The notes: generated by a model from the letters alone, not told the origin. A stretch of DNA of 64,000 nucleotides from Labyrinthula sp. Ha (GCA_015227615.1 JAALGZ010000011.1:496001-560000), one strand, 5' to 3'. Positions 22,787 to 36,089 are shown, counted from the stretch's first letter. Made by a program: numbers and translations.

Positions 22787-23239
22787 TTACTTGGCATAAA
22801 GGTTCTTCCACTCTTCTACAGTTTCATTAAATTTAGCAGGATCATTCTTAAACATTTCGGCCGCCTCGTTGTTAATGGAGCTTTCTGGAGTAGGATATGC
22901 TAACAGAGATATCATTTGTTGTAGAACATCCACAATCTTAATAGCTGGTTTCCATTTCGTTAGGATCTCCAGACACACTTCACCGTCTTCGCTTATGCTC
23001 GGATTGAACACTTTTGTCAGGAACTTAACACTCGGTTTCGAGAAGGGATAATTACTAGGAAACTCCACCTCAATCTGATATTTCCCGTCAACATAGGGGG
23101 AATCCTCCGGTCCGTCAAGATCAATAAGCCACGTAAGTTTATTTTTACTATCGTCAGGGGCGGAGACGCCCTTCAGTTCGCCACTGCTAATCTTCTTATC
23201 CAAAATTTTCTTCTCCGCTGCGAGTCTTTTTATAGCCAT
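22787..23239 (-). CDS. Ubiquitin-conjugating enzyme E2
   Basis: A 150-residue class I E2 consisting of the UBC fold alone. It would accept ubiquitin (or a relative) from E1 on a cysteine and pass it to substrates with an E3. The core reads WLIDLDGPEDSPYVDGKY, then FPSNYPFSKPSVKFLTK, then EDGEVCLEIL with the catalytic Cys at residue 89. The C-terminal helices (EAAEMFKNDPAKFNETVEEW) resemble UBE2L3/UBE2D proteins. The usual HPN triad eight to ten residues before the cysteine reads NPS (residues 79-81), so the asparagine that supports catalysis is a serine here. The length is normal and the start is the only ATG. Confidence 0.93.
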   Translation of the reverse strand: MAIKRLAAEKKILDKKISSGELKGVSAPDDSKNKLTWLIDLDGPEDSPYVDGKYQIEVEFPSNYPFSKPSVKFLTKVFNPSISEDGEVCLEILTKWKPAIKIVDVLQQMISLLAYPTPESSINNEAAEMFKNDPAKFNETVEEWKNLYAK

Positions 23240-23387
23240 TTTATCGAGTAATCTATTTCAATACCTTTTCTGTTTACAGAATATGGGGATCAAGTAATCA
23301 AAATTTACTAACTTTCTTGTATGTTGACACGAAATCTCAGGAGGTGTCTTTGTGTTTGTTTTGTAAATTTTCCCAATTTGAACTGAA

Positions 23388-23572
23388 ATGTTTCGAGAAC
23401 ATTATTTTGGGCAATTACTCCTTCGGGAGGAAGTTTACTCGGACTATCCCGTATCTAAAATTACACATTTCATGTTATCGTTAAGAGAACAGAATTAGTG
23501 AACGAGATGAAAAATATGATACTTGGTGCTCTCGGTGAAACTGAGCATTTGTCCGAATTGTCAAAAGACTGA
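23388..23572 (+). CDS. Candidate two-exon small gene
   Basis: Exon 1 at 23,388-23,450 (MFREHYFGQLLLREEVYSDYP), a 35-nt GTATCT...GTTAAG gap, then exon 2 at 23,486-23,572 (RTELVNEMKNMILGALGETE...). Together they make a 49-residue acidic, helical peptide. A competing reading keeps exon 1 open longer and joins to a downstream frame with ICPNCQ and MKCRC, a possible zinc site, ending near 23.65 kb. Only one can be right, and neither matches a family I know. Splice borders are weaker than in the other genes. Confidence 0.35.
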
Positions 23573-24343
23573 TTTGGTCAGTTCGAACAAAGATTTGAAA
23601 TGCGTATTCTACCGAATGAAATGCCGTTGTGTGAAAACAACCAATTGATTTACGTTATATAAAGCCGTCTAGTTTGGAGGTGAAGTGTGCATACTGTTAT
23701 TAAATAATCCTTACGACATTTAAGATATTCAGAAGAGGCAACAGTAGGAAGTTATTAACCATTGTCAAATAAATTCATTCTGCTGTTGGCGGATACTGTT
23801 TTAACAGAAGACATCTGTATATACAGGCTTCCTTCGGTACTTTAGACTGCTTCACTTACGTGAAACCAACTTGTTTCTATGTTGCCTTTGCATGTATCAG
23901 TGAATGACTGGTTTTATATTTCTTGAAACGACTAGAGTAGCATACAAGTGTAAGGTAAATTTTATCGCTCTCTTTTACATTGGGCTTGAAATATTACATA
24001 GTCGAAAAATGAATCACTTTAATCAATTATTATATGTGGGTCGAGGGAGGCCAGAATAAGGTAATCGCAAGTAGGGGTAGAGTAATCATATCAGGAGACG
24101 TGTTCTTCGGAGTTCTTCCTGCTTCCTTTTAACAACTTCCTTGGACCCTACCGTGGTTTCTAGCGCTTGCTATGGTTGTTCTTTTCTTTGTTTCTTGCTC
24201 AATTAAGCAGTAACTGTCTTCTGGTTAACTTCTTTTACTCAAAAAGGGCACTGCTTTTCAATTACGAGTATTGAGCTGCAAATAGAGAGCAAGATTTGGT
24301 CAACTTGAGAGTTACCTTTCTGGGTTTCATAGTCGCTCGCTGT

Positions 24344-24483
24344 GGTCTACAATAGAGCTATCCCTTTTGAGCGATACCCTCAATACCTTTGGTCTACAAT
24401 AGAGCTATACCTTCTGAGCCTTATCCTCGATAGCTTCGATCAACATTAGAGCTATTATTCGAGGTCTTAATTTCGATAGTTTT
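24344..24483. repeat. Three-copy 47-bp tandem repeat
   Basis: Units begin at 24,344, 24,391 and 24,438. The first two share GGTCTACAATAGAGCTAT and are about 80 percent alike; the third is more diverged (GATCAACATTAGAGCTAT). Every unit carries TAGAGCTAT followed by a T/C-rich stretch and a (T)CGATAG-like end. Confidence 0.75.
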
Positions 24484-27400
24484 ATGAAAGCTAAGGATGT
24501 AGGCATTTCCGGGTCATTCTATTTCTTATTTTGCTAATATGGAATCATGGCTAGCAAGCAACCTAAAGTGGGATTTAACCCAAATGTGATGTTCTTGGGT
24601 AGTTAAAGGGTACATGTCACTTAGGCAGATATTCGGTGCACAAAAAAACATAAAATCCACGGTTGCAATCTGAAGCTAAGTTGACCTGATCTGGCATTGC
24701 TTACTAGTGAAACTAACAGCAGCATATAATAAATTTCAATGTATCAGAGGTGCGCGTTTGGTATATATTATTCATAGATTGGATTCTGTTACCGCTATAT
24801 TCTACTCTTTCGTCAAATTGATGTACTTCAGCCGAGGTGTTTTTTACAAATTATTCTAAATGATTTCTTTATGGGTTTAATGAACTTTAGTTTACGTATC
24901 AAGAAGCATAAAATATTTGCAATGTGGGAACAGTTCCTTAATTGTTAGCAATTTAACGGCCACAATTTTTCTTACTATGCTAGTAAGTTCATGCTAAACA
25001 ACTGCTCCCGTTCTTGTTTCAGAAGATGAACTCTAACATCATTGTCATTACTGAGCTAGGAAAAATATTTATTTTTTTTCTCTGAAATTGAAAGACATTA
25101 AATATAAGAAATAAATAACTCTGCTTAAGATTTAAGGTTTTTAGCAGCTAGATCCTAAAGAGCAAATTATGAATATCTCTGCTGCGCTTTCCTACTTCTG
25201 TAAATCGGTCTTATGTGCATTTTCCATCTTGGAGTTAGGTTAATTATCTTGAGTTTTGACCCCATTATTCAGAACATTGAATCCCATGCAACAATTGGAA
25301 AATTACTCCGTGGTATTCTGGAATATCTACATAGTTGACTCTATTTGTGAATTCTGACTTTATTTGGTGAATCTTTACAAAATTACCTCGATACCATAGA
25401 ATGGCAGTTGAGTGGTGGCTTGCCAAAGTGTTGCTTTAGGAAAACTATTAAGATAGATGTGTCGAACGACCATAAAAACAGATAAATACTGTGGCTCGTT
25501 GCAGAGTGAAAATTGAGACTACTTTATTTTTAAACAAGAAAAGATTTATCCACAAATAAATGGCTCTAGTTGGATGCTCTTATTCCCAGAGTTCTGGTCA
25601 CATTTACATAATTTTTCAGGATACAAGTACCTAAATTAGGATTTGAAATGTTAGGTATTGATCACTTGGTTATTGGATGGCTTGGTATATTAAATAACTT
25701 TTAGAAGTAGGAAAAGAGTCCTGTTTAACTTATACAGCTACAAACAACTTAGAAAAAAATGAAACATTATAGTAATATCGTGGTTGAAATATTGGTATTG
25801 CATGCTGTTGCACTTAGATTTTGCACACCTAAACTAGATTTTAAGAATGATGTGTAAGAGAGTCTAGGTATGAAACAATCAGGGTTTTGTAGTCGAGTCT
25901 CTGTTGAAATATTGCCGCAAGGTGTTAATAACTGTTTTGGTTAGTGTTTCTTCAAGTTCAATAGATTTGACTGCTCCAAAGAAAATCATTTCTTCTAATC
26001 ATTAGTTGCTTAATTTAATTCTTGAAACGAAGGTTCTTCAAATAAGAAACCCAGCATATTTTCTGATTTTACTTCAGGTCTGATGGGAACGGGAACAGTT
26101 TTCACAGTCTTCACTATGTATAAGTCTTTTTTCTCCGTTCTAAGAACTTAGAAGGTTATATGGGGCTATACATTTATATATTTCTTGACAATCCATAGAG
26201 AAATTAGTATATTCTAGAAATTCAAGTAAGATTTCTTGATAGTAATTAAAGTATTTTTGTTAGTAAGTTCTGCTCCTTTGCAAGAAAAAGAGCACAATTC
26301 AAGTTTTCTGCTCTCTCATTGCATATGGTTAGGTGACGAAGCGCCATTAATATTGCTACTTCGCTCACTTTATGTATATCTAGACACAAATGGTTATGCT
26401 TGAGCTATTTTAAAAGTTTAATCATATTTTTGTTTCTATGTATACTCAAATTGTAGGTGATGTGTTTTTTTCTCTCAAGTGTTAACCGATACTTTGGTAA
26501 TGGTTTGTGTTATCTTTTCATATTCGGTCAATAACACAAACATGACCAAATATTTGTCAAACCATTTTCTAAGAAATTCCTTACCTTTAAGACTCGTTAT
26601 AATACACCTGAACAGACATTTTAATATAGTTACTAAGTACTTTCATCTTATGCTTGCGATCTTAATTAAAATCGAGCTTATACACTGTAGACATATTTAT
26701 GGTAGTTACTGATATTATATGAACGCGTTGAAGTCTTTACACTTGAATCATAACATGCACAATCAATTTATTTTCACCCCAAACTGGTATTAAAAAGTAT
26801 ATAAAGTTAGAAAATGTGTTTTTATATGTGATTTTATTTTCATCAGAAAGTGCTCAATTCTGCGGCATTAAGTACTGGTAAACACAGTTATTACGCGTAG
26901 ATATAAGAGCAGCAGAATTTGAAGATTTCTTTACTTACTAATTGGTTTTACATGCCCACATATATTTGCGCCATGCATCAATCTTCAATTTAATGTACTA
27001 ATTTATTTCATTAGATGTTTATCAAGTAAATATTATTTAAATTTGTACCTTTTCAACACAAAATAGTTGGTTTGTTACCTATATACCACCACCGTTTTTG
27101 AAACTTCTAAAAACTACTTGATTTTCTTAAAATTTTTATTCTTATCTATTAATTCATTAAATATTTTAAGGACTTTATTATTAAATTGTTTTGTAGTAAT
27201 CTGGGTATTCTTGTTTCTCCGCCATTCTATTCTTAGTTTCTGTACTTGACCAAATGAATGACCTATCATCTTCTCCATCAAGGCGAGCGTAGAACCTTGT
27301 CTCAATTTATTTAACTAATTCTTTAAATATCATCAAGAAAATACAGTCGTATGTTGTTTCTAAGTTAGCATCTTCGAATCACCCATGAATTGGTGTTGGA

Positions 27401-27725
27401 CCTTATTCTGTACTTGCTTACGATATGGGAAAAAAGTTAATAATATAATCATTTTATCCGTCCCAATTGGCGATGACTTTTATGAACTTAGTTTTTAGTA
27501 CAGGATTTGAGTCATATTTTTGTAGATGGTAACTAGAGAAACCTTTCACTACGATTCTATCTCCAGTATAGCTTGTCATGTTGATAAGCTCAAAAGCAAT
27601 TTCTTGGAAAATAGGGATTATACATCTAGGTAGTAATATCTTTGTCCTTTTTACTTATGCAGGAGATATCTTTCCCTATGAGAGCTCTTCCCTTTTCTAA
27701 TTGACCACATTTTGATTTTGTTATT

Positions 27726-27783
27726 TCATGGTTAGTATGATGTTATATATTTTTTCATGGATAGTATAATGTTATATATTTTT
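27726..27783. repeat. Two-copy 29-bp direct repeat
   Basis: Two adjacent copies of TCATGGNTAGTATNATG followed by TTATATATTTTTT, differing at two positions. Confidence 0.7.
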
Positions 27784-28399
27784 TCGCAGTTAATGATGTA
27801 CCAGTGAGGTTATAGGCCGGTGGGAAAAGACATGTGATTGAATAGTTAAAAATTTTGATGCGCACATTTAAACTTAATATCTAATTTTTATTTGTTACTT
27901 GCTCTTCTTTTTTAATAACTATTTTTTGAGTGAGAACTCTTAAAGCTCTTTTTATTTACTGTAAAATTTGTCTCAGAGGTATGGAATACTTGGAAATAAA
28001 AGTTTAGAGATTTTTTCTATTGCACATGTTATTTGGGCCCTACTTGTTGTCTTTGGTTGCTCAAGAAAATATTTCGAATATTTGTGAAATTTTGAGATGA
28101 CTTATGCTGTTCTTGGATCCCAGTTCAGAAGAGTATCAAATAATTTTTGATTTCTACTTCGAAGTGTGTTTTTTTTTGTTCAATTCGTATGTTACTAAAA
28201 TAGTCCTATGCTTTATCCTCACTTTTTTGCAAAAAAAATTGCTAGAAGAAGTTTCAATAAATGTCTTAACTCATTCTAGTTTCTATGAATTGACAATTTT
28301 ATGGTATTTTTCGAGATCTACGTCACTAAGAAGTCTTAGACGTTAGATTGATGTGTGTTAACTCTTAACTCCTTTTAGTGATTAACCCTATGCTACATA

Positions 28400-30073
28400 C
28401 CGCTTTATATTGGTGTAGCTACCCATCCTGGGCAGCGGTTTGCATCACTATCTGCTGCTCGGAATCATTCTTCCTTGTGATATCCTCGTGTCCACATCCC
28501 AAAACTGAGACATCTCCACTGTAGTACTTGTCCTTATCTATGAATACCAGTGGCGCCTAAATAACTCCTGCTCTAGAGTACAACGCTAGAAAGAATTTTG
28601 TCGCGAATGGATTTTACATTTAGCGCTCCACCTCTGAATAATTTTTAGTTCTAGGCAATACTGGAATTTTGCTGAAGCCTTCTCAAAGAATATGGGCTGC
28701 TGTGTTGCTAGTATGGCCCTTTTCTTATAATCACTCGTTTCTCTAAAATGAAATGTATGAATATACGGGTATTTTTTCTTTTCTTATTGATACTCCAGCT
28801 CTTCACTCAGTGTAACAACTTTTTACAACTGAATCCTTATTTTCCATTCCATTAGGCAGCCACTTATCTTGTCAACTTGGCTACCCAACACTGGATTTAT
28901 TTGATTTTCATCAGCATGCCTAAGGGATCAGTTCTATCACCTTCTTCTTTAGCTTGAGGGACTTTAGAGCTAAACCTACCAATGGATCCCATATCACCAC
29001 TCACCAGAGTAGATCAATAGACCACAGCAAACGTATGGCACAATATATATAGTCTTTGGGTGGTTAATTTGTTGCATTTAAATTCAGCAACGTCATCTCA
29101 AATCAACGTTGTGTTTGTTGGAATGATCAGTTTTTTTTTATTTTGGTTCGCCCAGGCTTCACATTTCGTACATCTATCTTGTTCAACACCCTGTTTTCAC
29201 TTATCCCCCCCCTTGAGCTCCAATGTTTATCAGTACACTGCTGTACATCCTTCCGTAGATAATCACATTTCCACGGCCTTAGGTATCCCCTCCAGTTTGT
29301 GTTATATTAACATAGTTTTGCTCCAGTTCCTGTGGATCGCCTCTAGCAGCAGCTTTTCTCCACCTACAGGTTTGTCACCAGCTAAATCCTGTTTGTTAAG
29401 CTTGGACCGCCATGTTACACTTTCAGTAAGAATCTCAGTTACTGTTTTCTTTCCTTTAGTGTAGTGTTGCGTCGATCAAAGGGCATAAGCGCCTTAGGAT
29501 CCACCGTAGTGTGTTACTTCAAGTGCAAAAATTCCGTGCGATACTCTGGGTTTCTGTAGGTAGAAGGTGACTTTGTACCTCCTCCTATTAATAACGTCAA
29601 CTTTCCTTGAAAATAATTGTAGATCGTCGCACTCTAACTTGCTCTGTTTTTGAACGAATTGTTAAGCCTTCCTTTGCAGCCGCGACTTAATTCTAGCAGG
29701 CAGATGTCCCTTCTTGAAAATCTACCTGTATAATACTGCTCTCCAAATGAAGCTGGAATATAGCAGAATAAAAATTTCATTATCTTTCCATAGTTAGCTC
29801 GCTTTTTGTAATAATGTTTTTGTGTACATTGTCGATAAATTCCTGTGCAGGCTCTTCGTAAGTGATGGGCCCAACTCATAGACGTATTTCTTCGTTGCCT
29901 GAGGAAGTTTGGCGGTTATTTGGAACGTGGATTGTTCTTTTGAAGCCCAATCATTTTGTATTTTAATTATCAACCGATCTAGCCTCTCTCTGCTTTCCAG
30001 TTCCAGGAGTGGAAGTTTGGGGTTATCCTTGGGGAGTGAAAACCATTCTCGCTATATATTATTAGAAACATGA
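28400..30073 (-). mobile_element. Ty3/gypsy fossil, integrase region
   Basis: Minus-strand remains of an old Ty3/gypsy pol. The order from 30.0 kb downward is a charged, coding-like stretch, then an integrase linker (SRKVDVINRRRYKVTFYLQKPR near 29.6 kb) and a zinc-type segment with CTKCEAWANQNKKK near 29.15 kb. A last coding-like piece lies near 28.5 kb. It is heavily broken, with well over ten interruptions, no terminal repeats were found, and it appears much older than its neighbour. The younger LTR element begins exactly where it fades out. Confidence 0.5.
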
Positions 30074-30077
30074 GAGC

Positions 30078-30266
30078 TGTCTTCCCTGGAATATCGGGCC
30101 GCGTTCCAAGCCCGTTTGTCCCGGAACACTTGTAATATAGATATATCGTCTTAGCGTAGTAATGCCATATCGTACATAACCTAAGACTTGACATGCTTTG
30201 ACATATACATAGTCGTTAATACTTAAGAAAACATATATTCCTGCAGCACTTATAAACTCGAGGACA
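30078..30266 (+). repeat. 5' LTR
   Basis: 189 bp, begins TGT and ends ACA, identical to the 3' copy. Preceded by the target duplication GAGC. Confidence 0.97.
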
Positions 30267-30309
30267 AAGACATAATTCTAATTACGTCACATAAGTACTA
30301 ATGGACCCA

Positions 30310-31490
30310 AAGACGGAAACGAATTAACAAATCCACTTCCACAGACACCTCCTTCCCGTAGTACAAGGCCTGACCCGGAACAGTCAGAGCCTACTCCCAG
30401 GGACACAAATCCAAATACTTCAAATCCGTCTACGCCAAAGAAGGTCGCTGAAATAGTAGACGGGGTCACTAAGCGTATCCTAAGCACTCCCCTTCCTAAA
30501 GCTACGCGAAGCACCACGACCGACACTCTTCCTTTTACTGCTCTTGATGATTTCGAGAAGACAAGAAGAGAAACTAAGAAGATTGAGCAGCAGCGGGAAG
30601 CACTCAAAAAGTATGAAGCCGACATCCTGCAGAGGGAAGCTTTAGAAGCGGCAAAACTGGATAACTGGTACCAGTCTTTACTTAAGAAGGAGCAAGAGCT
30701 GAACGAAGCAGAGCGCAAATTGGCTTCAATGAAGGAGAAAACATCTGATGTAAAGAAGGACATTCCGAAGTCAGATCGCGATGAAGATCATTCTGATGCT
30801 AAAAATACAAACTACGAAGAAGCTGACAATATACTTCTCTCTTTACATAGTAAACACTCCAAATCATTCAAAGATGAAGACGTTTTCTCTGATGTCAAAA
30901 GTAGAGCTACTATTTTCAACTCTACAAATGATGCTGCAACTTTGCTGGATAAATGGTCTGAGACAGGCAGTAGTTTGGTTGACAAGAAAAAATACTTACA
31001 TAAATATGAAGAAACTCTCACTATTTTTCCAAAACCATTTACAAACCCAGGTCAATCTTATCCGCTTTTACAAATTCAATTACCAGAGCAGCTTAAAGAT
31101 TTAAGAAGATCAACCATCGAAAGTTTTTTACATAATTACAAGAACATTTTAAGAAATGTCACAAAACTTACTATTCAGTCCCTTCTTTCAGAGTCGGTGA
31201 ACGACGCACTTTATCAACGCGGTGTAGATTTAGGAAGCTCTGAGGCGATCTTACGCTATCTCACCAGACATCTTTCTAAATACACTAGCAGAAGGAAGTT
31301 TTAATGCATCGATGAACTGGAAACTAAACTCAGGTGGCCGAATAAAAACATGGATCCAGCTGATCAAATTTACCTATTTTTCGACAAAGTTTTTACAACT
31401 CTCAAGTATTTAAACAAAGAAGAGATGAAGAAGCACGAAAAAAAATACTCAAGATCGTCTTAAAGAAGATCCCTTCTATTTTTTTCTATA
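30310..31490 (+). pseudogene. gag-like region of the LTR element
   Basis: Proline/threonine-rich start, then a long charged coiled-coil-like stretch (KKIEQQREALKKYEAD, KKEQELNEAERKL), then a helical capsid-like part near 31.0-31.3 kb. Assigned to gag by position between the 5' LTR and the protease. No zinc knuckle was seen. Part of a broken element. Confidence 0.6.
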
Positions 31491-31592
31491 ACTTATCAAG
31501 AACTTGCACTTTCAACTACGCATCCAACTCCTTCAAAGCTTAAATCTCTACTTATTTCAAGAAGGTTTGTATTAACAAACAAGCCTGCAAAG

Positions 31593-32117
31593 ATGGAAAC
31601 TAATATCCAGAATGCTAAGCCATCTAGACGTAACTTTAGAAGAGAAGAACTACAATACGGATCTAGCTCTTTCGTTTCTAAATCAAACACGAGTGGAGTT
31701 AACATGCCCTTTACCATTAGGGTGTCCCGTGTTGGCAAGACTGCTAGAAGCATAGAGCTGAACGTTTTCAATATTGAAACTAAAGCCTATGATCTAGTTG
31801 AATGTTTAGCCGACACAGGGACAGACTTCAATGTAGCAGGCATCAACTGCATGAAGTCTTTTATTATCAGAGAAGAAAAACCTAAATGTATCAACTCTGT
31901 TTCCTTTCTAGATAAAAAGAAGCATGACGTGAAAACAGTAGCTGTTGCTAAAGTTATGCTCACCCAAAGTAATTACAAACTGGACTTTGGAGAACAGAAG
32001 TTTTTCTGTGTCGACTCATCAGCCTGGGATGAAATTATTATAGGGGATCAAACCTTAGAATACCATGACATTACCCTAAACTTACAAGACGCGCCTAAGG
32101 CCGTCAAGTATAAATAG
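31593..32117 (+). pseudogene. Aspartic protease region of the LTR element
   Basis: Contains VECLADTGTDFNVAG, the D-T-G active-site motif of retropepsins, about 70 residues into the segment, followed by the expected beta-rich region ending in IIIGDQTL. This protease would process the Gag-Pol polyprotein in an intact relative. Confidence 0.8.
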
Positions 32118-32758
32118 GAAGATGGCAAGGATCCTCTTCACGATCTGGTGCCAATTGGAATAAAAAATACGAAGAATCGCGACAACACTTCAACTTTTAC
32201 TACTTTACAACAATCTTTTAAATCAATTATTATTCATTCTGTTCAAGACTTACTTACTCATGGAAACAATGTTTTACCCCAACTCAACTCTTTTCTTTTT
32301 ATTCTCATTTATATTCCAATCTCTTATTCTTACAAACTATTTTCTATTCTCTATCAAAATGGTTTTAGATTAGCCGATTCTCTTTTATTTCTCAACTCTT
32401 TAAAACTCAAATTATCCCAATCATCTTATTTTACAAACACTTCCTTTAAATATTCTCTTTTTCTTAACACAAAAAAGACGGGGTATGACCTTAGACATCA
32501 ATCCTCCAGCGATGTCGATGCCTCTAGTCCAGATATAGAACAGTTTCTAATTAATGTTCTATTACAAGTGGTTGTCTCTAAAGATCACTTTGTTGAAGTT
32601 TCCAGCTTTTCTTGGGAAACTGAAACCACGGACACCAAATTATTAAATAATTTTTTAGATGTTTACAAAGTTGAAGGTATTCCTCTTAGTGAGATACGTT
32701 CCAACTACACAGAACATATTGAGAACCTTTCTCCTGATATTCCTATCCCCCAATACTC

Positions 32759-34500
32759 ATGTCTAACCTGGTCAACAACATGCCAGATGAGTTTAATGAG
32801 GTGGGATTAGGTGAAGAAAATATTGAAAAGAAGGAAGAAGAAGAAACTTTATTGAAAATGATAAACGACAAGACTTCTGAATCAACTTTAACTTCTGATC
32901 AAAGATTAAAAGCTAAGCAGCTTATGCAAAGTTATCTCTCTTCTTGGGGAATAAAGCAGTCAAATGCTCAAATGTCTGCGATGTCTCCAATAGAGGTTAA
33001 CCTTAAACCCGGCCATGGAATACTTAGGTCAGACGGGTACCACCTTACACCCGACGAGGAAGATTTTTTAGAACTTAAATTCAAATCTTTAGAATCTGCT
33101 GGGATCGTGGAAAGATCAAAAAACCCCATCTGGGGTCACCCAGTTTTTGTAGTTGATAAAAAGATTAAGTTACCACCTGACTGGAATAAATTTACTCTAG
33201 ACCAGAAAAATAAGTGGAACTCTGACAATCTATTAAATCGCTACAGAATGGTTGCCAAAATGATTAGACTCAACAAAATAACAGTTCCCACATCTTTAAA
33301 TCTTCCAAATCTTGAACGTCAGTTTCTTTCCATTACAAACTCAAAATATTACATAACACTCGACAACTTATCGGGTTTTGACTTTTTAGAAACAGCAGAG
33401 CCTTATCGAGATATCTTCACTTTAGTAACTAAAAGATCCACATGGTGCATTCGAGGCGCACCCATGGGATGGTCAAACACCCCCCGCGCTCTTTTTCGAG
33501 AGAACAATCACTGAGATTATAGAGGCTGACGGAGAAGAAAGACTTTTTTCAACTAAAGTCAATGGCGTTATTGCCTGGCATGATGATTTACTTTTTTTAT
33601 CCTCAAACCTTTGACGATTTACTTAAAATACTTGGAAAATTATTATCTCAAGCATCCAAGAAAAAGTTAGATTTAATTTAAGAAAATGCGGCATCTGCGA
33701 ACCAACAACAGTTTGGTGCGGCCGTGAAATACGTCAGTGTCGCTGGAACTTTGACCCTAGCTTTTATGATAAAATATTGGGGATGAAACGACCAGTGTAC
33801 CGACACGAAATTGCCCAGTTAGTCTACTTAGCTAACTGGATTTAACCCAATATTCCCAAACTCGCTGAACTTAGAAAACCTTTCCAACACTTTACCAACT
33901 TAGTCGGGAAAAACTATCAGACATCGAAAAACTAAAGAAAGTTATTGAATGGACTGATGAACTCAATGACTGTTATCAGAAATTACTTAACGAAATTGTA
34001 TCTGCTAGCAAGAGATTTTTATCTACGTATGACAATGAAGCTCCCTTACTTTTATTTACAGACAGCAGTAAATATACTTGGTCTATCGCAGTTTTTCAAG
34101 ATGATGCCTCTAATGTTACTAATGATGTTAGAACTCTTAAACCGAGACCTCTTTTATTTTTATCAGGAGGTTTTGCAAAAAGTGAGATCAAATGGCACAT
34201 CAGTTCCAAGGAGCTCTATCCCCTTATTTATTCTTTTGAACGAATAGGCTTCTCTTGAGAATCCGCACCGGTGGCTTGTACGTGTAAACTGATCACAAAG
34301 CCTTACTTAAGGTTGTGAGGGTGAAGGAGAACAACAAAAGAATATACTGGGACAGACTCTATAGATGGATCATTCGACTTCAATCAGTCGATTTAACTAT
34401 TTTTCATATTTCATCTCGAGACAATTTTGTCTCTGATTTACTCACAAGATGGGCAGCTTCAGAAAATCAGAACAATAATATTGCTAGATGCTCCGGAGGT
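32759..34500 (+). pseudogene. Reverse transcriptase and RNase H region
   Basis: RT fingers and palm are recognisable from about 33.0 to 33.65 kb (LKPGHGILRSDGYHLTPDE, VVDKKIKLP, YYITLDNLSGFDFLE, APMGWSNTPRALF). The tether and RNase H part runs to about 34.5 kb (WDRLYRWIIRLQSVDLTIFH, DNFVSDLLTRWA), typical of Ty3/gypsy. Part of a broken element. Confidence 0.85.
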
Positions 34501-34949
34501 TTTGAATTAGACGATGCTCAATTTCCTAACAAAGAACCTTTTTATTCCGTTTTTGATTCTATTGAACAACTTAGCATTCAACCAGATGATGTTGCTGAAA
34601 TATCAGAAGTTGACTTTACTAACTTTAATGATTCCTTTAAATACGAAGAAACTATTATTCTAAATATTAGAAGGGTCAATACCCGCAGTGGTAGAGATAA
34701 ACATCTCCAGCCAAAAGAAGCCTCTGTTTATTCCACAAAACCTGATTTGGTTGATTACCTACAAGGTGAATATATTTCTTATCTTTCCCGTTTTATCCGA
34801 AAGGAAAGAAGAAAGTATTTACGATGGATGATCTCATTAGGGCACAAGATAAAATGGACGCTGAGTTCAAATAAAAATGTGAAATTAAAGAATCATTACA
34901 TTATTTTCAAGACAAGTTAGTAATTCCCTTTTCTCTTCTAGGAGACTTT

Positions 34950-36038
34950 ATGGTTAAAACACACATCAAAAAATGGCATCCTTCATTTACTTCTGAGAAG
35001 GATTATTACAAAAAGTTCTATTTTCAAAGGATCAAGAAAAGTGATGTTGGAGATCTACTTAAATCGTACAGACAAAGATGTTTACACTGTCAGCGTGATC
35101 CGGCTGTTTTAAGAAGACCCTACAATATAACTAGTATCGCTAAGAGATCTAGAGATATTATTCGAGCCGTTTACCTTTACATAAATAAACAGGGTTACAT
35201 TCTTGTTTTGTTAGATTCCTGCACTAGAAAAACGATGTTATTTTATTCAACAGCGCCTACTGCTCAAGACATGGCTAATGCTTCATTATCCTGGAGAGCA
35301 GCATTAGGATTCAATGATCATTTTCTAGTTATTACCGACAATGGTTCGCATTTTTCAAATAATTTACTTGAAACTCTTTCAAAGAAAATTGGTTTTGAAC
35401 AAACATTTTCTATCGCTTATTACCCTTGGACAAATGGCCCAGTTGGAACAATCAATACTACAATACTCAGATTCATTAGAAGTCTGGTATCTCAATACCA
35501 TTTACACGAGAGCGAATGGCTAAAACTACCTCCAACAATAACTTACATCATCAACAACAGACCATCGTCTCGTCGACTTGGTCGAACACCGAACGAACTT
35601 TTCTTATATTTCAAATTAAAAATCCCATTACTTAGAAAATCTACTAAACACTTTGCAATTTCAATTAAAAATCATGCAGTTGAACCCTTAGATGTACCCG
35701 ACTTAGTAAGCTCGGCCGACGAGTTTATGAAGGAATTAGAAAAATTGCAAGATGAAACTTTTAATCACGTTAAACTTAAACAAGACCTTGAAAATGGAAG
35801 ATTAAATAAAAAACGAAATGTAGTTTTTCAGTATTCGAAAGGTGACTATGTTCTAGTTTCGGAACATGGAACCTTACAAGCAAATGAAAAAACCCGTCTT
35901 ACTTGGTTAGGTCCTTACCAAGTTATAGATGTGGTATCTAAAGACGTTTATATTGTTGAAAGTTTGTTAGGAAAAACAAGAACTATACATGCCTCCCGTT
36001 TATGGTTTTACGGCGATAAAAATCTGTTGGAAACTTGA
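34950..36038 (+). pseudogene. Integrase region
   Basis: The zinc-type segment includes CLHCQRDP. The catalytic core includes ITDNGSHFSNNLLETLSKK and a region with PWTNGPVGTIN...NNRPSSRRLGRTPNE. The C-terminal SH3-like part has VLVSEHGTL...TRLTWLGPYQV and IHASRLWFYGD. This is the typical Ty3/gypsy integrase order. Confidence 0.88.
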
Positions 36039-36089
36039 ATCTTAAATCAATCTTTACTCACAACTTTCAAAGCTTGGAAATAGACAAAA

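Larger units (their letters stand above)
23660..28390. other. Gene-poor region
   Basis: No supported gene. It contains the tandem repeats at 24.34 and 27.73 kb. Short frames near 26.5, 27.1 and 28.1 kb are low-complexity and unconvincing. Confidence 0.45.

Noticed and set aside
29060-29464. 134-residue hydrophobic plus-strand frame
   Set aside because: The minus strand carries integrase-like motifs across the same interval, so this is a shadow.
30287-30763. Serine-rich 158-residue minus-strand open frame
   Set aside because: It is the complement of the gag-like region of the LTR element and has no independent features.
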